42,293 nucleotides of DNA from Nitrosomonas sp. (GCA_020446045.1 JAGRFM010000106.1:1-42293); one strand, 5' to 3'; counted from the first letter of the stretch, positions 8,175 through 16,881 are shown. The notes: generated by a model from the letters alone, not told the origin. A program made the numbers and translations.

Positions 8175-8903
8175 TCAGATTATGCCGCCATTCACAGAAA
8201 TCACTTGCCCGGTTATATAGCTGGCTTTCCTGCTGCACAAATAGTCTACCAGACTGGCAACTTCTTCCGGTTTACCGGCGCGTTTCATGGGAACGAGGTT
8301 ATTGATTGCCTTCTCATCGAAAACATTGTCTATCATGGGTGATGTAATAATCCCCGGCGCCACAACATTAACCGTTATGTTTCGACTGGCTAGTTCCAAA
8401 GACAATGATTTGCTGGCGCCATGCAACGCCGCTTTGGCAGCGGCGTAATTAACCTGCCCCCGATTGCCCATTATGGCGGCTATGGATGAAATACTGACAA
8501 TACGACCAAAACGGCTGCGTATCATCGGCATAATTAATGGCTGCGTTACATTAAAAAAACCATTGAGTGAAACATTAATCACATTCTGCCATTGATCTTG
8601 CCGCATGGCCGGAAAAATCACATCATCATTGATACCCGCATTGTTGACCAGTAACTGTATCGGTGTCTGTTCAGTCAATTCCTCCAGCACGTGACGCGCT
8701 TGATCGGGATTGTTGACATCAAACTGTATGGCTCCAGCTGATAATCCCGATTGCTGCAACTGATGAACTAACACCTGTGCAGCTTTAATATTCTCATTCG
8801 CATGAATATAAACATGATACCCGCTGTGTGCTAAAGCCTGACTGATTGCGGTACCAATAGCGCCACTGCCTCCGGTTACAAGGGCATAAGTCTTATTTTC
8901 CAT
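8175..8903 (-). CDS. 3-oxoacyl-ACP reductase (FabG-type SDR)
   Basis: The 242-residue short-chain dehydrogenase reduces beta-keto intermediates during polyene chain extension, using NADPH. Visible motifs are TGGSGAIG (10-17) for the cofactor, NNAG (87-90), Asn-114, and the catalytic Ser-139/140, Tyr-153 and Lys-157. It ends in GQVISVNGG, as FabG proteins do. Its ATG shares one base with the stop of the chain-length factor (TAATG), so translation is coupled. It is the final gene of the minus-strand operon. In aryl polyene systems reduction is followed by a dehydratase; none is visible here. Confidence 0.9.
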   Translation of the reverse strand: MENKTYALVTGGSGAIGTAISQALAHSGYHVYIHANENIKAAQVLVHQLQQSGLSAGAIQFDVNNPDQARHVLEELTEQTPIQLLVNNAGINDDVIFPAMRQDQWQNVINVSLNGFFNVTQPLIMPMIRSRFGRIVSISSIAAIMGNRGQVNYAAAKAALHGASKSLSLELASRNITVNVVAPGIITSPMIDNVFDEKAINNLVPMKRAGKPEEVASLVDYLCSRKASYITGQVISVNGGII

Positions 8904-9748
8904 TAATCAATCCTGACTTCCAACGATAAAGGCTCGAGGTATTCCAGATAAACCATACTGGAAAAATCATGTCCACGGGTCTCTATTTTATCTGCGAGCA
9001 CTTGCAATAATGGGAGACTGCGCGCACTGGGATTGGAGGAACGCAAAGCCTCTAATTCAGGAGTATCCATCCTGCTCATTGGCTGCGATGTGCAGTTCAG
9101 CGTCAATTTTGCCTGGGTAGTATTGTTTGCGGATAAACTCAATATCATTGCCACAGCAAAATCACTGTCCATCGGACGTATGCCACTCAACGGATAAGGA
9201 TACATCACATCGCTGGAGATCAGCAGAATGGATTTTCCTGATGACTTGACCTGACAACAGGCCTCCAACAAACCGGCTGAAAAACTCGCATCATAAGCAC
9301 ACAAACTGGTTGAAGGCAACGTGCACTGATTCGCAATACTCCAGTAACCCGCAGGTGCATTATGTACCGAATTATGAAAGCGCGTCGGAGAGATAAACCG
9401 CTCACTGCTTTCCGGATGCGCAAGTGTTTGAAAAATCGCGTCGCAATTGTCGCCATCTCCTGAAGAAGAAGTAAACACTGTCGCCAGATCTCTGGCATCC
9501 ATACCGGCATCCTGTATTGCCGCTTTTCCGACAGTCAGTGCTAGCCGTACCATTTTCCCTACCCGCCTGCGTTCCGCTGCTGGCAGCCAGGTTACCGGCG
9601 GAATGTCAAATGCTGATTTACAAAAATTCTGCTTTCCGGATAATATCGATAGCGCATCATTCCAGTTAGCCAGACCTGGGCCGAGAATGGCAATGCTTTG
9701 TACGTAACACTGAAGCGTAGCCTCTGACCGGTCAACACGCGTCTTCAT
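8903..9748 (-). CDS. Beta-ketoacyl synthase-like chain-length factor (inactive KS partner)
   Basis: I chose ATG 9748, which overlaps the upstream ketosynthase stop as ATGA, over the longer frame from 9781. The 281-residue product matches the ketosynthase-like family PF13723: GSGLANW-like start, then RFHNSVHNAPAGYWSI at 123-138 and PSTSLCAYDASFSAGLLEA at about 145-163. Where an active ketosynthase has a TACSSS nucleophile loop, this protein has an AYDASF segment, so it should not condense by itself. In aryl polyene synthases such a protein pairs with the active ketosynthase and controls chain length. It is about two thirds of the length of a full KS, which is normal for this family. Confidence 0.82.
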   Translation of the reverse strand: MKTRVDRSEATLQCYVQSIAILGPGLANWNDALSILSGKQNFCKSAFDIPPVTWLPAAERRRVGKMVRLALTVGKAAIQDAGMDARDLATVFTSSSGDGDNCDAIFQTLAHPESSERFISPTRFHNSVHNAPAGYWSIANQCTLPSTSLCAYDASFSAGLLEACCQVKSSGKSILLISSDVMYPYPLSGIRPMDSDFAVAMILSLSANNTTQAKLTLNCTSQPMSRMDTPELEALRSSNPSARSLPLLQVLADKIETRGHDFSSMVYLEYLEPLSLEVRID

Positions 9749-10959
9749 ACCGGGTCTTTCAAACCTACCACAATGCTGCAATTTGACCCGCCAAAACCAA
9801 ACGAATTACTGAGTATATTTCGCATGGGCCTGGCAGTATTTTGTTTTAGATAATGAACCGGAGAAAGGGAATCATCTAACACCTGGGTACCTGGGCTGCC
9901 CCAGGCCATTTGCTGTTGCAATGCTATAGCAGCAATTGCCACATTCAATCCACCTGCCGCCCCCAGACAGTGCCCTGTTGCGCCTTTCGTTGAACTTGCC
10001 GGTATTTTATCGTCAAAAACGGCCGATACCGCTTTACTTTCAATCGCATCGTTATTCTTGGTGGCCGTACCATGCAAATGGATATAATCTATTTCACAAG
10101 CAGGCAGGCGTGCCTGTCGTAAAGCAGAATGCATGGCTTTTTGCGCTCCCGTCCCTTCCGGATGGGGACTGGACATATGATAAGCATCACTGCTCTCGCC
10201 CACACCCTTGATCAGAAGACTTCCCGGCGGTGTCCGATCATCATCGCACGTTAATAGTGCAAAAGCGGCTGCTTCACCGATTGATATACCATCCCGATTG
10301 ATGTCGTACGGCTTGCAAGGATTCTGCGAAAGCAATTGTAATGAATGAAAACCGTACAATGTAGTCAAACATAAACTGTCAACGCCGCCGACTATCGCTG
10401 CATCAATTGCGTCCAACTGAAGCATACGCTGCGCCATGGCAAATACTTTGGCGCTTGATGAACAGGCTGTGGAAACTACCGCAGCAGGCCCGGTCAGTCC
10501 CAATACCGCACGCACAAAATGAGCAACCGAATAGGTATTTTGCGACCGTTGATAATCTACCCAGGGAGGTAATGCACCGGTATCCGGATTAAGTTCACGA
10601 TAGCCTTTTTCGGTTTGTAACATACCGGAAGTGCTGGTGCCCAGAAACACGCCGATTCTGGTTTTGCCAAAATTACTTTTTGCCTTTTCCACCGCATCAA
10701 TGAACCCATCCTGTTGTAGTCCCAAGAAAGCCAGCGTGTTGTTGCGGCAATCAACTCCCCGGAATTCGGCTGGCAGAAAATCTTCCTTGCTAGGTATTTC
10801 CGTAATTCCGATATACGTTTCCAAATCGACTGATTCGAATTGACAAGGTAACAGGCCACTGTTTTGCGCCAAAAGACTATTGCGTAAACCTGACAATCCC
10901 AAACCCAGGCAGGAAGTTGCTGTAAATGCAGACATTGATAGAAAAGCTTGGCCAGTCAT
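9745..10959 (-). CDS. Beta-ketoacyl-ACP synthase (FabF-type, active ketosynthase)
   Basis: This is the condensing enzyme of the polyene synthase. The full triad is present: the nucleophile Cys in VVSTACSSS (Cys-166 from this start), His-296 in HLHGTATKNND and His-330 in STKGATGHCLGAAG. An IGEAAAFALL and a FGFGGSN segment complete the fold. The frame is open from a TTG at 10971, four codons earlier; I prefer ATG 10959, which gives MTGQAFLSMSAFTATSCLG, close to family N termini. Neither start has a convincing ribosome binding site. It overlaps the chain-length factor by ATGA, which suggests that a KS/CLF dimer is made at equal levels. Confidence 0.9.
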   Translation of the reverse strand: MTGQAFLSMSAFTATSCLGLGLSGLRNSLLAQNSGLLPCQFESVDLETYIGITEIPSKEDFLPAEFRGVDCRNNTLAFLGLQQDGFIDAVEKAKSNFGKTRIGVFLGTSTSGMLQTEKGYRELNPDTGALPPWVDYQRSQNTYSVAHFVRAVLGLTGPAAVVSTACSSSAKVFAMAQRMLQLDAIDAAIVGGVDSLCLTTLYGFHSLQLLSQNPCKPYDINRDGISIGEAAAFALLTCDDDRTPPGSLLIKGVGESSDAYHMSSPHPEGTGAQKAMHSALRQARLPACEIDYIHLHGTATKNNDAIESKAVSAVFDDKIPASSTKGATGHCLGAAGGLNVAIAAIALQQQMAWGSPGTQVLDDSLSPVHYLKQNTARPMRNILSNSFGFGGSNCSIVVGLKDPV

Positions 10960-10993
10960 ACGTAATTTCAAATTAAGCGAATCTCTTCAATAG

Positions 10994-11704
10994 TCAGGGA
11001 CACTGACAATGCAATAAAATATTAGCAAACGGCGTACCTTGATACATGGGTATGGCGTTAACCTTGAAACCGGTTTCTTTAAGCTGTGTTTCCCATTCTG
11101 TCAAAGGACGACAATAAACACGTGCCGATTGATGCCCTCGCAAGGTAAAAACTGCAGCATCCACCCACTTGCTCAGCAAAAAAGGCAAGCCCGCCGCCTC
11201 ATCACCAATACGCAGTAACAGTACCCCACCAGAAGGCAGGCAGGCAAAAACGCGCCTGAGAATATCGTTTTGTTCTTCGTATGGTACATAGTGCAATACA
11301 TCCAGTATTACAACTACATCCGCTTCGCCAAATTCAACTCGGCACATGTCACCTTGTATGATTTGGACGCGTGAACCAAAAGACCGCAACGCCCGCTGCG
11401 CACGATACACGTCTTTGGGCATTAATTCAATGCCGGTTATCGACGCCACTTTTATAACGGGCCTTTGTGTTGATGGGTCATGCGCATAATCTTCCATGCC
11501 ACACAGCAAAGCAGCCAGCAAGCCCTGCCCACAACCGATATCAAGTACACGGGCCTGGTCCGGTATATAACCTGCTTGCAGTATATGTGCAAATACCGGA
11601 TCCCGCCCCAGTTTTCCTCTGGCAAAATGCCAGGCAAACTTGCCAGCCGCACGATAGGGGGCACAGATATGATCGAGCAGTTCAGAAGGTAATAAATAAC
11701 CCAT
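10994..11704 (-). CDS. Class I SAM-dependent methyltransferase
   Basis: The 236-residue protein has motif I at VLDIGCGQG (53-61), an acidic motif II in ITGIELMP, and a VVVILDVLHYVP motif IV. It has a long N-terminal helix region and ends shortly after a final beta hairpin. Methyltransferases are common in aryl polyene and xanthomonadin clusters, where O-methylation of the aryl head is known. Together with the UbiE-like protein at 7393-8151 this cluster has two; which site each methylates is unknown. It lies between the deacetylase-like gene (32 bp upstream) and the ketosynthase. Confidence 0.82.
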   Translation of the reverse strand: MGYLLPSELLDHICAPYRAAGKFAWHFARGKLGRDPVFAHILQAGYIPDQARVLDIGCGQGLLAALLCGMEDYAHDPSTQRPVIKVASITGIELMPKDVYRAQRALRSFGSRVQIIQGDMCRVEFGEADVVVILDVLHYVPYEEQNDILRRVFACLPSGGVLLLRIGDEAAGLPFLLSKWVDAAVFTLRGHQSARVYCRPLTEWETQLKETGFKVNAIPMYQGTPFANILLHCQCP

Positions 11705-11736
11705 TTTTACTTGATCTTCCGCAAAAAAAGGAAATA

Positions 11737-12534
11737 CTACAAATCATCTGGCAACGCCTTTGCACTGAGATTGATGCCCTGTAATTTCTGTAATAATGCG
11801 GGCAATACTTCAACAATAACAGCATTGCCTTGACGGGTTAAGGCCGGGTTCCCATCGTGTAAAAGCAGTATATCGCCCACTTGCAGATCACTGCAAAGGC
11901 GTTCCAGCACTTTTCCCGCATCGTTTTGTTGCGTATCAAAACCACGCCGCGTCCAGCTGACCAGGTGTAAATTCATTTTTTGCAGTACAAAATCGAGAAA
12001 AACATTCCGTAACCCTGCTGGAGCACGAAAATAATGTGGCTGGATTCCGGTTACATTCTGTATAGAAATCTGGGCATTGGATATATCCCGGCAAATCTTT
12101 TGCATACCCCAAAGCGAAAAACGATAACTATGCACCATACTATGATTTTCAAGCTTGTGGCCACTATCCACGATCAGTTTTGCGAGGCCGGGATACCGGC
12201 TCACCTTCTCGCCAATACAAAAAAAAGTGGCTTTGGCATTATAGCGATCAAGGATTTGTAATACCTGCGGCGTAACATCGGGATTAGGGCCGTCATCAAT
12301 GGTGATAAACACTGCGTTGCCCGCTTTGGCGCCGGGAATTTTCACGATATTGGTTCCCAGCCATTGACTGCGCGGCCAAAGCCCTTGCGCCACCAGCACA
12401 ACCTGGCTGACAAGCATCACAATCAATCCATAAAACCAGAATCCCGGTATAAAGAACAGACATGCCGCCAATAGATGAAACGCCATGTTGACGCGTAAAA
12501 ACCAGTTAATGTGATAAACAGTCGAGTTATCCAT
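11737..12534 (-). CDS. Polysaccharide deacetylase-family protein (NodB fold), membrane anchored
   Basis: The first ATG is at 12534; a TTG at 12537 only adds one codon. The 265-residue protein has two hydrophobic stretches at about residues 18-50 and then a NodB domain. The metal site looks complete: ITIDDGPNP with Asp-80/Asp-81, and HSMVH with His-131 and His-135. A YFRAPAGLRN motif and a late LLHDGNPA with the second catalytic His are also present. NodB enzymes remove N- or O-acetyl groups from sugars. Presence in the pigment operon suggests action on a sugar or acyl group carried by the polyene. The start is 6 bp after the MMPL stop. Confidence 0.8.
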   Translation of the reverse strand: MDNSTVYHINWFLRVNMAFHLLAACLFFIPGFWFYGLIVMLVSQVVLVAQGLWPRSQWLGTNIVKIPGAKAGNAVFITIDDGPNPDVTPQVLQILDRYNAKATFFCIGEKVSRYPGLAKLIVDSGHKLENHSMVHSYRFSLWGMQKICRDISNAQISIQNVTGIQPHYFRAPAGLRNVFLDFVLQKMNLHLVSWTRRGFDTQQNDAGKVLERLCSDLQVGDILLLHDGNPALTRQGNAVIVEVLPALLQKLQGINLSAKALPDDL

Positions 12535-12540
12535 CAAGTC

Positions 12541-14949
12541 TTAGCGATGAAAAACAGCAGTGTTATTTTCAGTGCGCCGCGACATTATGGCTGAAAACAC
12601 AAATGCCAGCATAACGCCTGATCCAACCGTAATTCCAATAGTCTGCAAAATCGGAATTTGCGAAAAAATCAGAATACCGTATCCGGTTACAGTAGTCGTT
12701 GCTGCCAGCATAAGAGAAGCCAGTGTCGTATCGCTTTGAGAAGAACTGAAAAACAAAGCATAATTTGAACCAACGGCAAAAACCAGCAATAAACCAATGA
12801 CATTGAGCAAATTCAACTGCGCCCCCAGCAGGTGCAATATTGCAGTTACAAAAAGTATAGCGCATACCAGCGGCAGAATCACATGCATGGTTTTTTGCAA
12901 AGAACGCAAAGCAATCAACAATAAAACAACAATCACAATAAAACCGGCGGCTGAATACTTCAGTATCTTATTCAAATAGGTTTTATAAATGGTATTGAAA
13001 TCATCTTGCAGGTCCAATAATACCGACTGTTCATCCAACAGATCAGACAGTTCATGTTGTAGAAGCACTTGGTCTATGCTGCCTGCCTTGCCATTATCAA
13101 GTGGAGCCTGTAACTGTATCAACACATGGTAAATTGTATCATCACCGGCTTTTACTGCGTACAGCATCATACCCAACGCAATCGCCAGGGAACTTTCATC
13201 GAGCATTTCAGATTGTAACAGAGGCAAGGTTTTGCTTTTAGCCGCATCTTCTACAAAACCATGCAGACTTGTCACTGATACCGGCAACGTTTGCTTTGCT
13301 TCCTGAAGCGTTTGGTCAAGTTGCTCCCGGTCAGGAAGCACTCGTTGCCGTTTTAACTGCAGAGAATGGCTGGGCAAAACGATACATGGCGCCTGGTAAG
13401 CCTGCAGTAAACCCTGGGCAACCAAGTCATCCAGCCGTGGCAGGAATTGTTCACAACGCTGTAAAACTTGTTCTTGCGTTTGACCTTGCAACAGTAACAT
13501 ATGTCGTACATCCGCAGCCCCCATATCAACACGCAGTTCGCCATCCAAATCAAGTAAAGCGGTCGGTATGGGGCTCAAATCATTTAACTCATAACTCCAC
13601 AAATAAGCCTGCCTGCCCATTAACATCAACAAGGCGGCCAGTGCAACAAACCAAACGAAATAACGTAAACGGCGCGTTTTTTTTATGATCTGTCTTAGCC
13701 CTGATCCTACAGGATTAAGATTGGTAATAGACAGCCGGTCCGGCATGAGAACGGGCAAAACCCAGCGCGTACAGATAACTGAAACCAGAAGCCCGACTAT
13801 TGAAAAAGTGGCCAGTTGCATTAATCCGGAAAATCCTGAAAATAACAGTGTTGAAAAACCGCAAATGGAAGTTAGCACTCCCAGACTGATCGTACGCCAG
13901 AAAATATTAAAATCATCTTTATTATCGTCAAGCTGCGAACGCTGAAGAAAGAAATAAATAGCATAATCAATCGATTCGCCAATCAACGTAATACCAAATC
14001 CAATGGTCATGGCATGTACGCTGCCAAACCCAAGGCTTACCGCTGTAATTCCGGCAAGCGCTCCGGTAAAAACCGGCAATAACCCGACTAACAATAATTT
14101 AAAATTGCGCAGCACAACCAGCAAAATAGTTATGATCAGTATTAACGCCACTCCCGCCAACCGCGATATTTCTTCTTTGATGATATTTTGCGTTGCTACG
14201 GAGAAACTGGCCGGCCCACTAATAACAATTTCCACATTTTCTGTTTTTTGCACATTTTCCGGTGCTTCTTTGATAAAAGACTCTACTACTTCAGCGAAGC
14301 TTGTTTGCATATACTGTAAAGCAGCTTCCTGTGCTTTGATATCCGTACCGGCGGTTGCCAGTTGCACTAACAGTAGCGCACGATTACCGGGATCATTGAA
14401 CCATTGTCCATCTATTGTTTGTGGACCTTCAGCCGGGATAAGCCTGTCTATCAAGGCCATGACTTCCCCTGTCGGATCACGCATAAAAAGGGATTTACTC
14501 ATCAATCCTGAGGCCGACGACAGTTCCTGCAAATTGCTATAGATGGATTTTTCCAGGTTTTCGGCAGTAAAAAGCGCAGCTGTTGTGTTTGGAGATAACA
14601 GGTAACGATAAGTGTAAATCAATTCCTGCTCAGCGGCGTCGATTAAATTCTGGCCGTTTTGTACATGTGCAAAGGCGGTGCTGCCACGCAATTTATCTGC
14701 AAAGGATTTACCAATCCAGGAAAGTGTCCCGGTATCAGCCCCTTCGATACCGATCAGAAGTATGCGGTTTGCAGCGCCATTTTGTAATTGCCCAATGACC
14801 ATCAGTTCTTCCTGGTCAGGTTCTGATGGTAAAAAAATCGATAAATCCGTACGGTAATCCGTTTTAAACGCCATCACCCAGCCGGATAACAAAACAAATG
14901 AAAGCCACAACACTAGTGGCACACATTTTTCATTCTGGATTTTATACAT
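12541..14949 (-). CDS. MMPL/RND-family exporter
   Basis: The 802-residue protein has one N-terminal helix, a large periplasmic loop, about five helices at residues 265-420, a second helix near 435, another periplasmic loop, and a last helix bundle at about 655-795. This is the duplicated RND layout of MMPL lipid exporters. In aryl polyene clusters the MMPL protein with the LolA-like carrier moves the finished lipid to the outer membrane. Here the gene is separated from lolA by 301 bp of repeat-containing DNA. No ribosome binding site is evident before ATG 14949, so expression across the insertion is a question. Confidence 0.85.
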   Translation of the reverse strand: MYKIQNEKCVPLVLWLSFVLLSGWVMAFKTDYRTDLSIFLPSEPDQEELMVIGQLQNGAANRILLIGIEGADTGTLSWIGKSFADKLRGSTAFAHVQNGQNLIDAAEQELIYTYRYLLSPNTTAALFTAENLEKSIYSNLQELSSASGLMSKSLFMRDPTGEVMALIDRLIPAEGPQTIDGQWFNDPGNRALLLVQLATAGTDIKAQEAALQYMQTSFAEVVESFIKEAPENVQKTENVEIVISGPASFSVATQNIIKEEISRLAGVALILIITILLVVLRNFKLLLVGLLPVFTGALAGITAVSLGFGSVHAMTIGFGITLIGESIDYAIYFFLQRSQLDDNKDDFNIFWRTISLGVLTSICGFSTLLFSGFSGLMQLATFSIVGLLVSVICTRWVLPVLMPDRLSITNLNPVGSGLRQIIKKTRRLRYFVWFVALAALLMLMGRQAYLWSYELNDLSPIPTALLDLDGELRVDMGAADVRHMLLLQGQTQEQVLQRCEQFLPRLDDLVAQGLLQAYQAPCIVLPSHSLQLKRQRVLPDREQLDQTLQEAKQTLPVSVTSLHGFVEDAAKSKTLPLLQSEMLDESSLAIALGMMLYAVKAGDDTIYHVLIQLQAPLDNGKAGSIDQVLLQHELSDLLDEQSVLLDLQDDFNTIYKTYLNKILKYSAAGFIVIVVLLLIALRSLQKTMHVILPLVCAILFVTAILHLLGAQLNLLNVIGLLLVFAVGSNYALFFSSSQSDTTLASLMLAATTTVTGYGILIFSQIPILQTIGITVGSGVMLAFVFSAIMSRRTENNTAVFHR

Positions 14950-15010
14950 GCTGACTGGGAAGTAATCTAGACTGGCTAATCAAGTGCCGACTGCATAAGG
15001 GTTCTGACCG

Positions 15011-15253
15011 TTTAACCTAAAAACCTCAGTTGGATGGTGTTTAGAGTGCTTTGTTTTTTATTTTTGGCAAGGCGCAGTGAGGCATAATAACCAGTTATTA
15101 CAACGAATTGCAACACCGCAAAAAGCAAAAAACAATGGGCAATAAGCATCATAGTGTTGTTCACCATTCAGGTTAAGGCATTTTGAAGAAATTTATATTT
15201 CTGTTCATTAGGTTGTATTTCCTTGTAACGGTCAACCGAGGTTTTTAGGTTTA
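15011..15253 (-). mobile_element. MITE-like element, copy B, opposite orientation to copy A
   Basis: This is the reverse complement of copy A (3124-3366). The ends are TTAACCTAAAAACCTCAGTTG from 15012 and CAACCGAGGTTTTTAGGTT up to about 15251. Over the 86 bases before the internal ORF I count 17 differences from copy A; over the 156-base ORF I count 7. The element lies inside the pigment operon between the lolA-like gene and the MMPL gene. Its outer end overlaps the lolA stop codon. There is no transposase. Confidence 0.8.
15012..15167 (-). CDS. Small predicted one-helix membrane protein encoded in repeat copy B
   Basis: This is the second copy of the 51-codon ORF, starting at ATG 15167 and stopping at 15012-15014. 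The product starts MVNNTMMLIAHCFLLF and ends in a basic tail with RLAKNKK. It differs from the copy-A product at residues 4, 18 and 31, each conservatively. It reads towards the MMPL gene, whose ATG is 62 bp after the stop. I do not recognise it. Retention of the frame in both copies is suggestive but not proof of translation. Confidence 0.4.
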   Translation of the reverse strand: MVNNTMMLIAHCFLLFAVLQFVVITGYYASLRLAKNKKQSTLNTIQLRFLG

Positions 15254-15835
15254 ATCCTGGGAATCTTTTTTGCTAACCGACATAATGGAATAGTCACCAT
15301 CTTTCAGTCTCACTTCAACGGTTTTAACAATGCCCCGGCTTCCATTCAAATTGAGCGTTTCCAGCATTGTGTCTCTTTGAAAGGGACTCAATGCCAGCTT
15401 CCAGTCTGACAGAGTTCCCGTCAATTTAACGGCGTACAAGTAGGTCAACCGTTCCACATCACCCGCCAGTAAAGCCCGCATACCTTCGAAGTGCAGACTG
15501 ATTTCAGGATAATCATCGATATATAAACTGCGGGTTTTACCCTGACGTTCCATAGTTATCGTATTACCGGCCATTTTGAACATTTCCGGTTTGGGGTGCA
15601 ATGTATTTCTGATCATGGTTGACGGCGCTACAAATACCAGCTCTCCTGAAGATTCTATGGGCGCATTCACGCCTTTGATATATTTTTTTTCCTCAAATGT
15701 TGCATGAATTTCCTTATGCTCTGCCATGAACCGTACCAATTGTTTAAGACTGATGCGATCCGTTTCATCTTCGGCTAAAAGATTCATGGTAAACAACGAG
15801 AAAAACACAGCAGTCAGATAACGGTAAAGTTTCAT
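15251..15835 (-). CDS. LolA-like outer membrane lipoprotein/lipid carrier
   Basis: The 194-residue protein has a signal peptide of about 21 residues (hydrophobic stretch ending in MNLLA) and a LolA-type body beginning RISLKQLVRFMAEHKEI, with the FEEKKYIKG strand common in these proteins. In aryl polyene clusters a LolA homologue works with the MMPL exporter to carry the lipid across the periplasm. Its start overlaps the acyltransferase stop as ATGA. Its stop codon TAA (15253-15251) lies at the boundary of repeat copy B, so the last few residues may have been replaced when the element inserted. Confidence 0.8.
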   Translation of the reverse strand: MKLYRYLTAVFFSLFTMNLLAEDETDRISLKQLVRFMAEHKEIHATFEEKKYIKGVNAPIESSGELVFVAPSTMIRNTLHPKPEMFKMAGNTITMERQGKTRSLYIDDYPEISLHFEGMRALLAGDVERLTYLYAVKLTGTLSDWKLALSPFQRDTMLETLNLNGSRGIVKTVEVRLKDGDYSIMSVSKKDSQD

Positions 15836-16800
15836 TCTTTGTATGACGTGTTCCAGAAATCGTAGAAATTAAACCAGTTATATGGGTATTGTTGACAATA
15901 TTTTTCCAACAATTCAACATACCTTTTCTGGGCTTTCGCTACTGCCATCGTACGATCTTCCATCTTCGCTGAAAAATCATAAATCTCTTCAAACAGCAAT
16001 CGGTATCTATTTCCGCCGAGATACAAACCCAGCATCAATAGTACTGGTCTGCGCAAAAGTGCCGCCAGCCTGAAAGGGCTTTCAGAAAATGCAGCGTCAC
16101 GCTCAAGAAATTTTTGTCTTTTGAGGCTTTCCTGTTGTAATGTCCGGTCTGCAAGTATCCCAATCATCGTGCCACTTTCCAGCGCCTCATGAACCTGCAT
16201 CATCGTTTCTAATGTGCCCAGCGGGATGATTTCCTTTTGTAATTCCGGATTTATCGCGGCCAGTACCTGACCTATTTTTCTTGCGTTATTCTGATACATT
16301 AGCTGCGCAAAAGTATAGTCAGTATGTTTATGCCCCAATGCGCGCAACGCTTCAAAACTGCCCATATGCGCGCCAAACAGAAATATACCGCGATTTCGTT
16401 GCATGGTCTGGTGCAACAGATCCTCATTCTCTATGGTTGTAGAAAATAGGTTTACCCGTCCGTTCAAGAAATAAATGCGATCAAGTGATATGGAAGCAAA
16501 ACAAAAAAAATGTTTAAAAATATCTTTCCAGCTTACCGGTCTTCTCAGCACTTTTCCCAAGTACTGACGGGAAGCATGTTTTGCCTGGGTGGCCGCCAAC
16601 ATAAAATACAGACTGATGGGATACAGCAATAACCGGGCAAAATTCCGCCCTGCAAACAAACTCACCCATACCAGTAACCGCAACAAACCAAGACTGCCGC
16701 GTTCTTTACGCCGCATCCAGTCCGAATCTGCTTTCCTATCTGTCTTATCCATTTTAAAAATAAAATCTATCCAGGCATGATAAACATGTCCACGTTTCAT
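15832..16800 (-). CDS. LpxL/HtrB-type acyltransferase
   Basis: This 322-residue protein resembles the lauroyl/myristoyl acyltransferase family. It has a hydrophobic stretch at about residues 40-70, and the catalytic HX4E pair is seen as GAHMGSFE (His-145, Glu-150). An ILADR segment and a C-terminal YPYNWFNFYDFW also fit. The ATG at 16800 has a GGGGA too close for a good ribosome binding site, so a start at residue 17 (MDKTDRK) is possible. In aryl polyene clusters this enzyme is thought to join the polyene acyl group to the lipid anchor. It is the second acyltransferase in the cluster besides the PlsC-type one. Confidence 0.82.
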   Translation of the reverse strand: MKRGHVYHAWIDFIFKMDKTDRKADSDWMRRKERGSLGLLRLLVWVSLFAGRNFARLLLYPISLYFMLAATQAKHASRQYLGKVLRRPVSWKDIFKHFFCFASISLDRIYFLNGRVNLFSTTIENEDLLHQTMQRNRGIFLFGAHMGSFEALRALGHKHTDYTFAQLMYQNNARKIGQVLAAINPELQKEIIPLGTLETMMQVHEALESGTMIGILADRTLQQESLKRQKFLERDAAFSESPFRLAALLRRPVLLMLGLYLGGNRYRLLFEEIYDFSAKMEDRTMAVAKAQKRYVELLEKYCQQYPYNWFNFYDFWNTSYKE

Positions 16801-16881
16801 TCCCCATATCTGTAACGCCTAATAGCCTGAACCGGTTCAATGCTTGTAAATCACCCGTTTACCGGAAAATTGATATGCCCG

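Noticed and set aside
11467-11784. 105-residue plus-strand ORF across the methyltransferase/deacetylase junction
   Set aside because: Overlaps two good minus-strand genes; no domain seen.
13269-13688. 139-residue plus-strand ORF opposite the MMPL gene
   Set aside because: Antisense shadow with no recognisable domain or ribosome binding site.
14003-14542. 179-residue plus-strand ORF opposite the MMPL gene
   Set aside because: It lies fully antisense to a well-supported exporter gene, and its composition (Ser/Thr/Ala/Ile-rich, no motif) is what a shadow frame gives.
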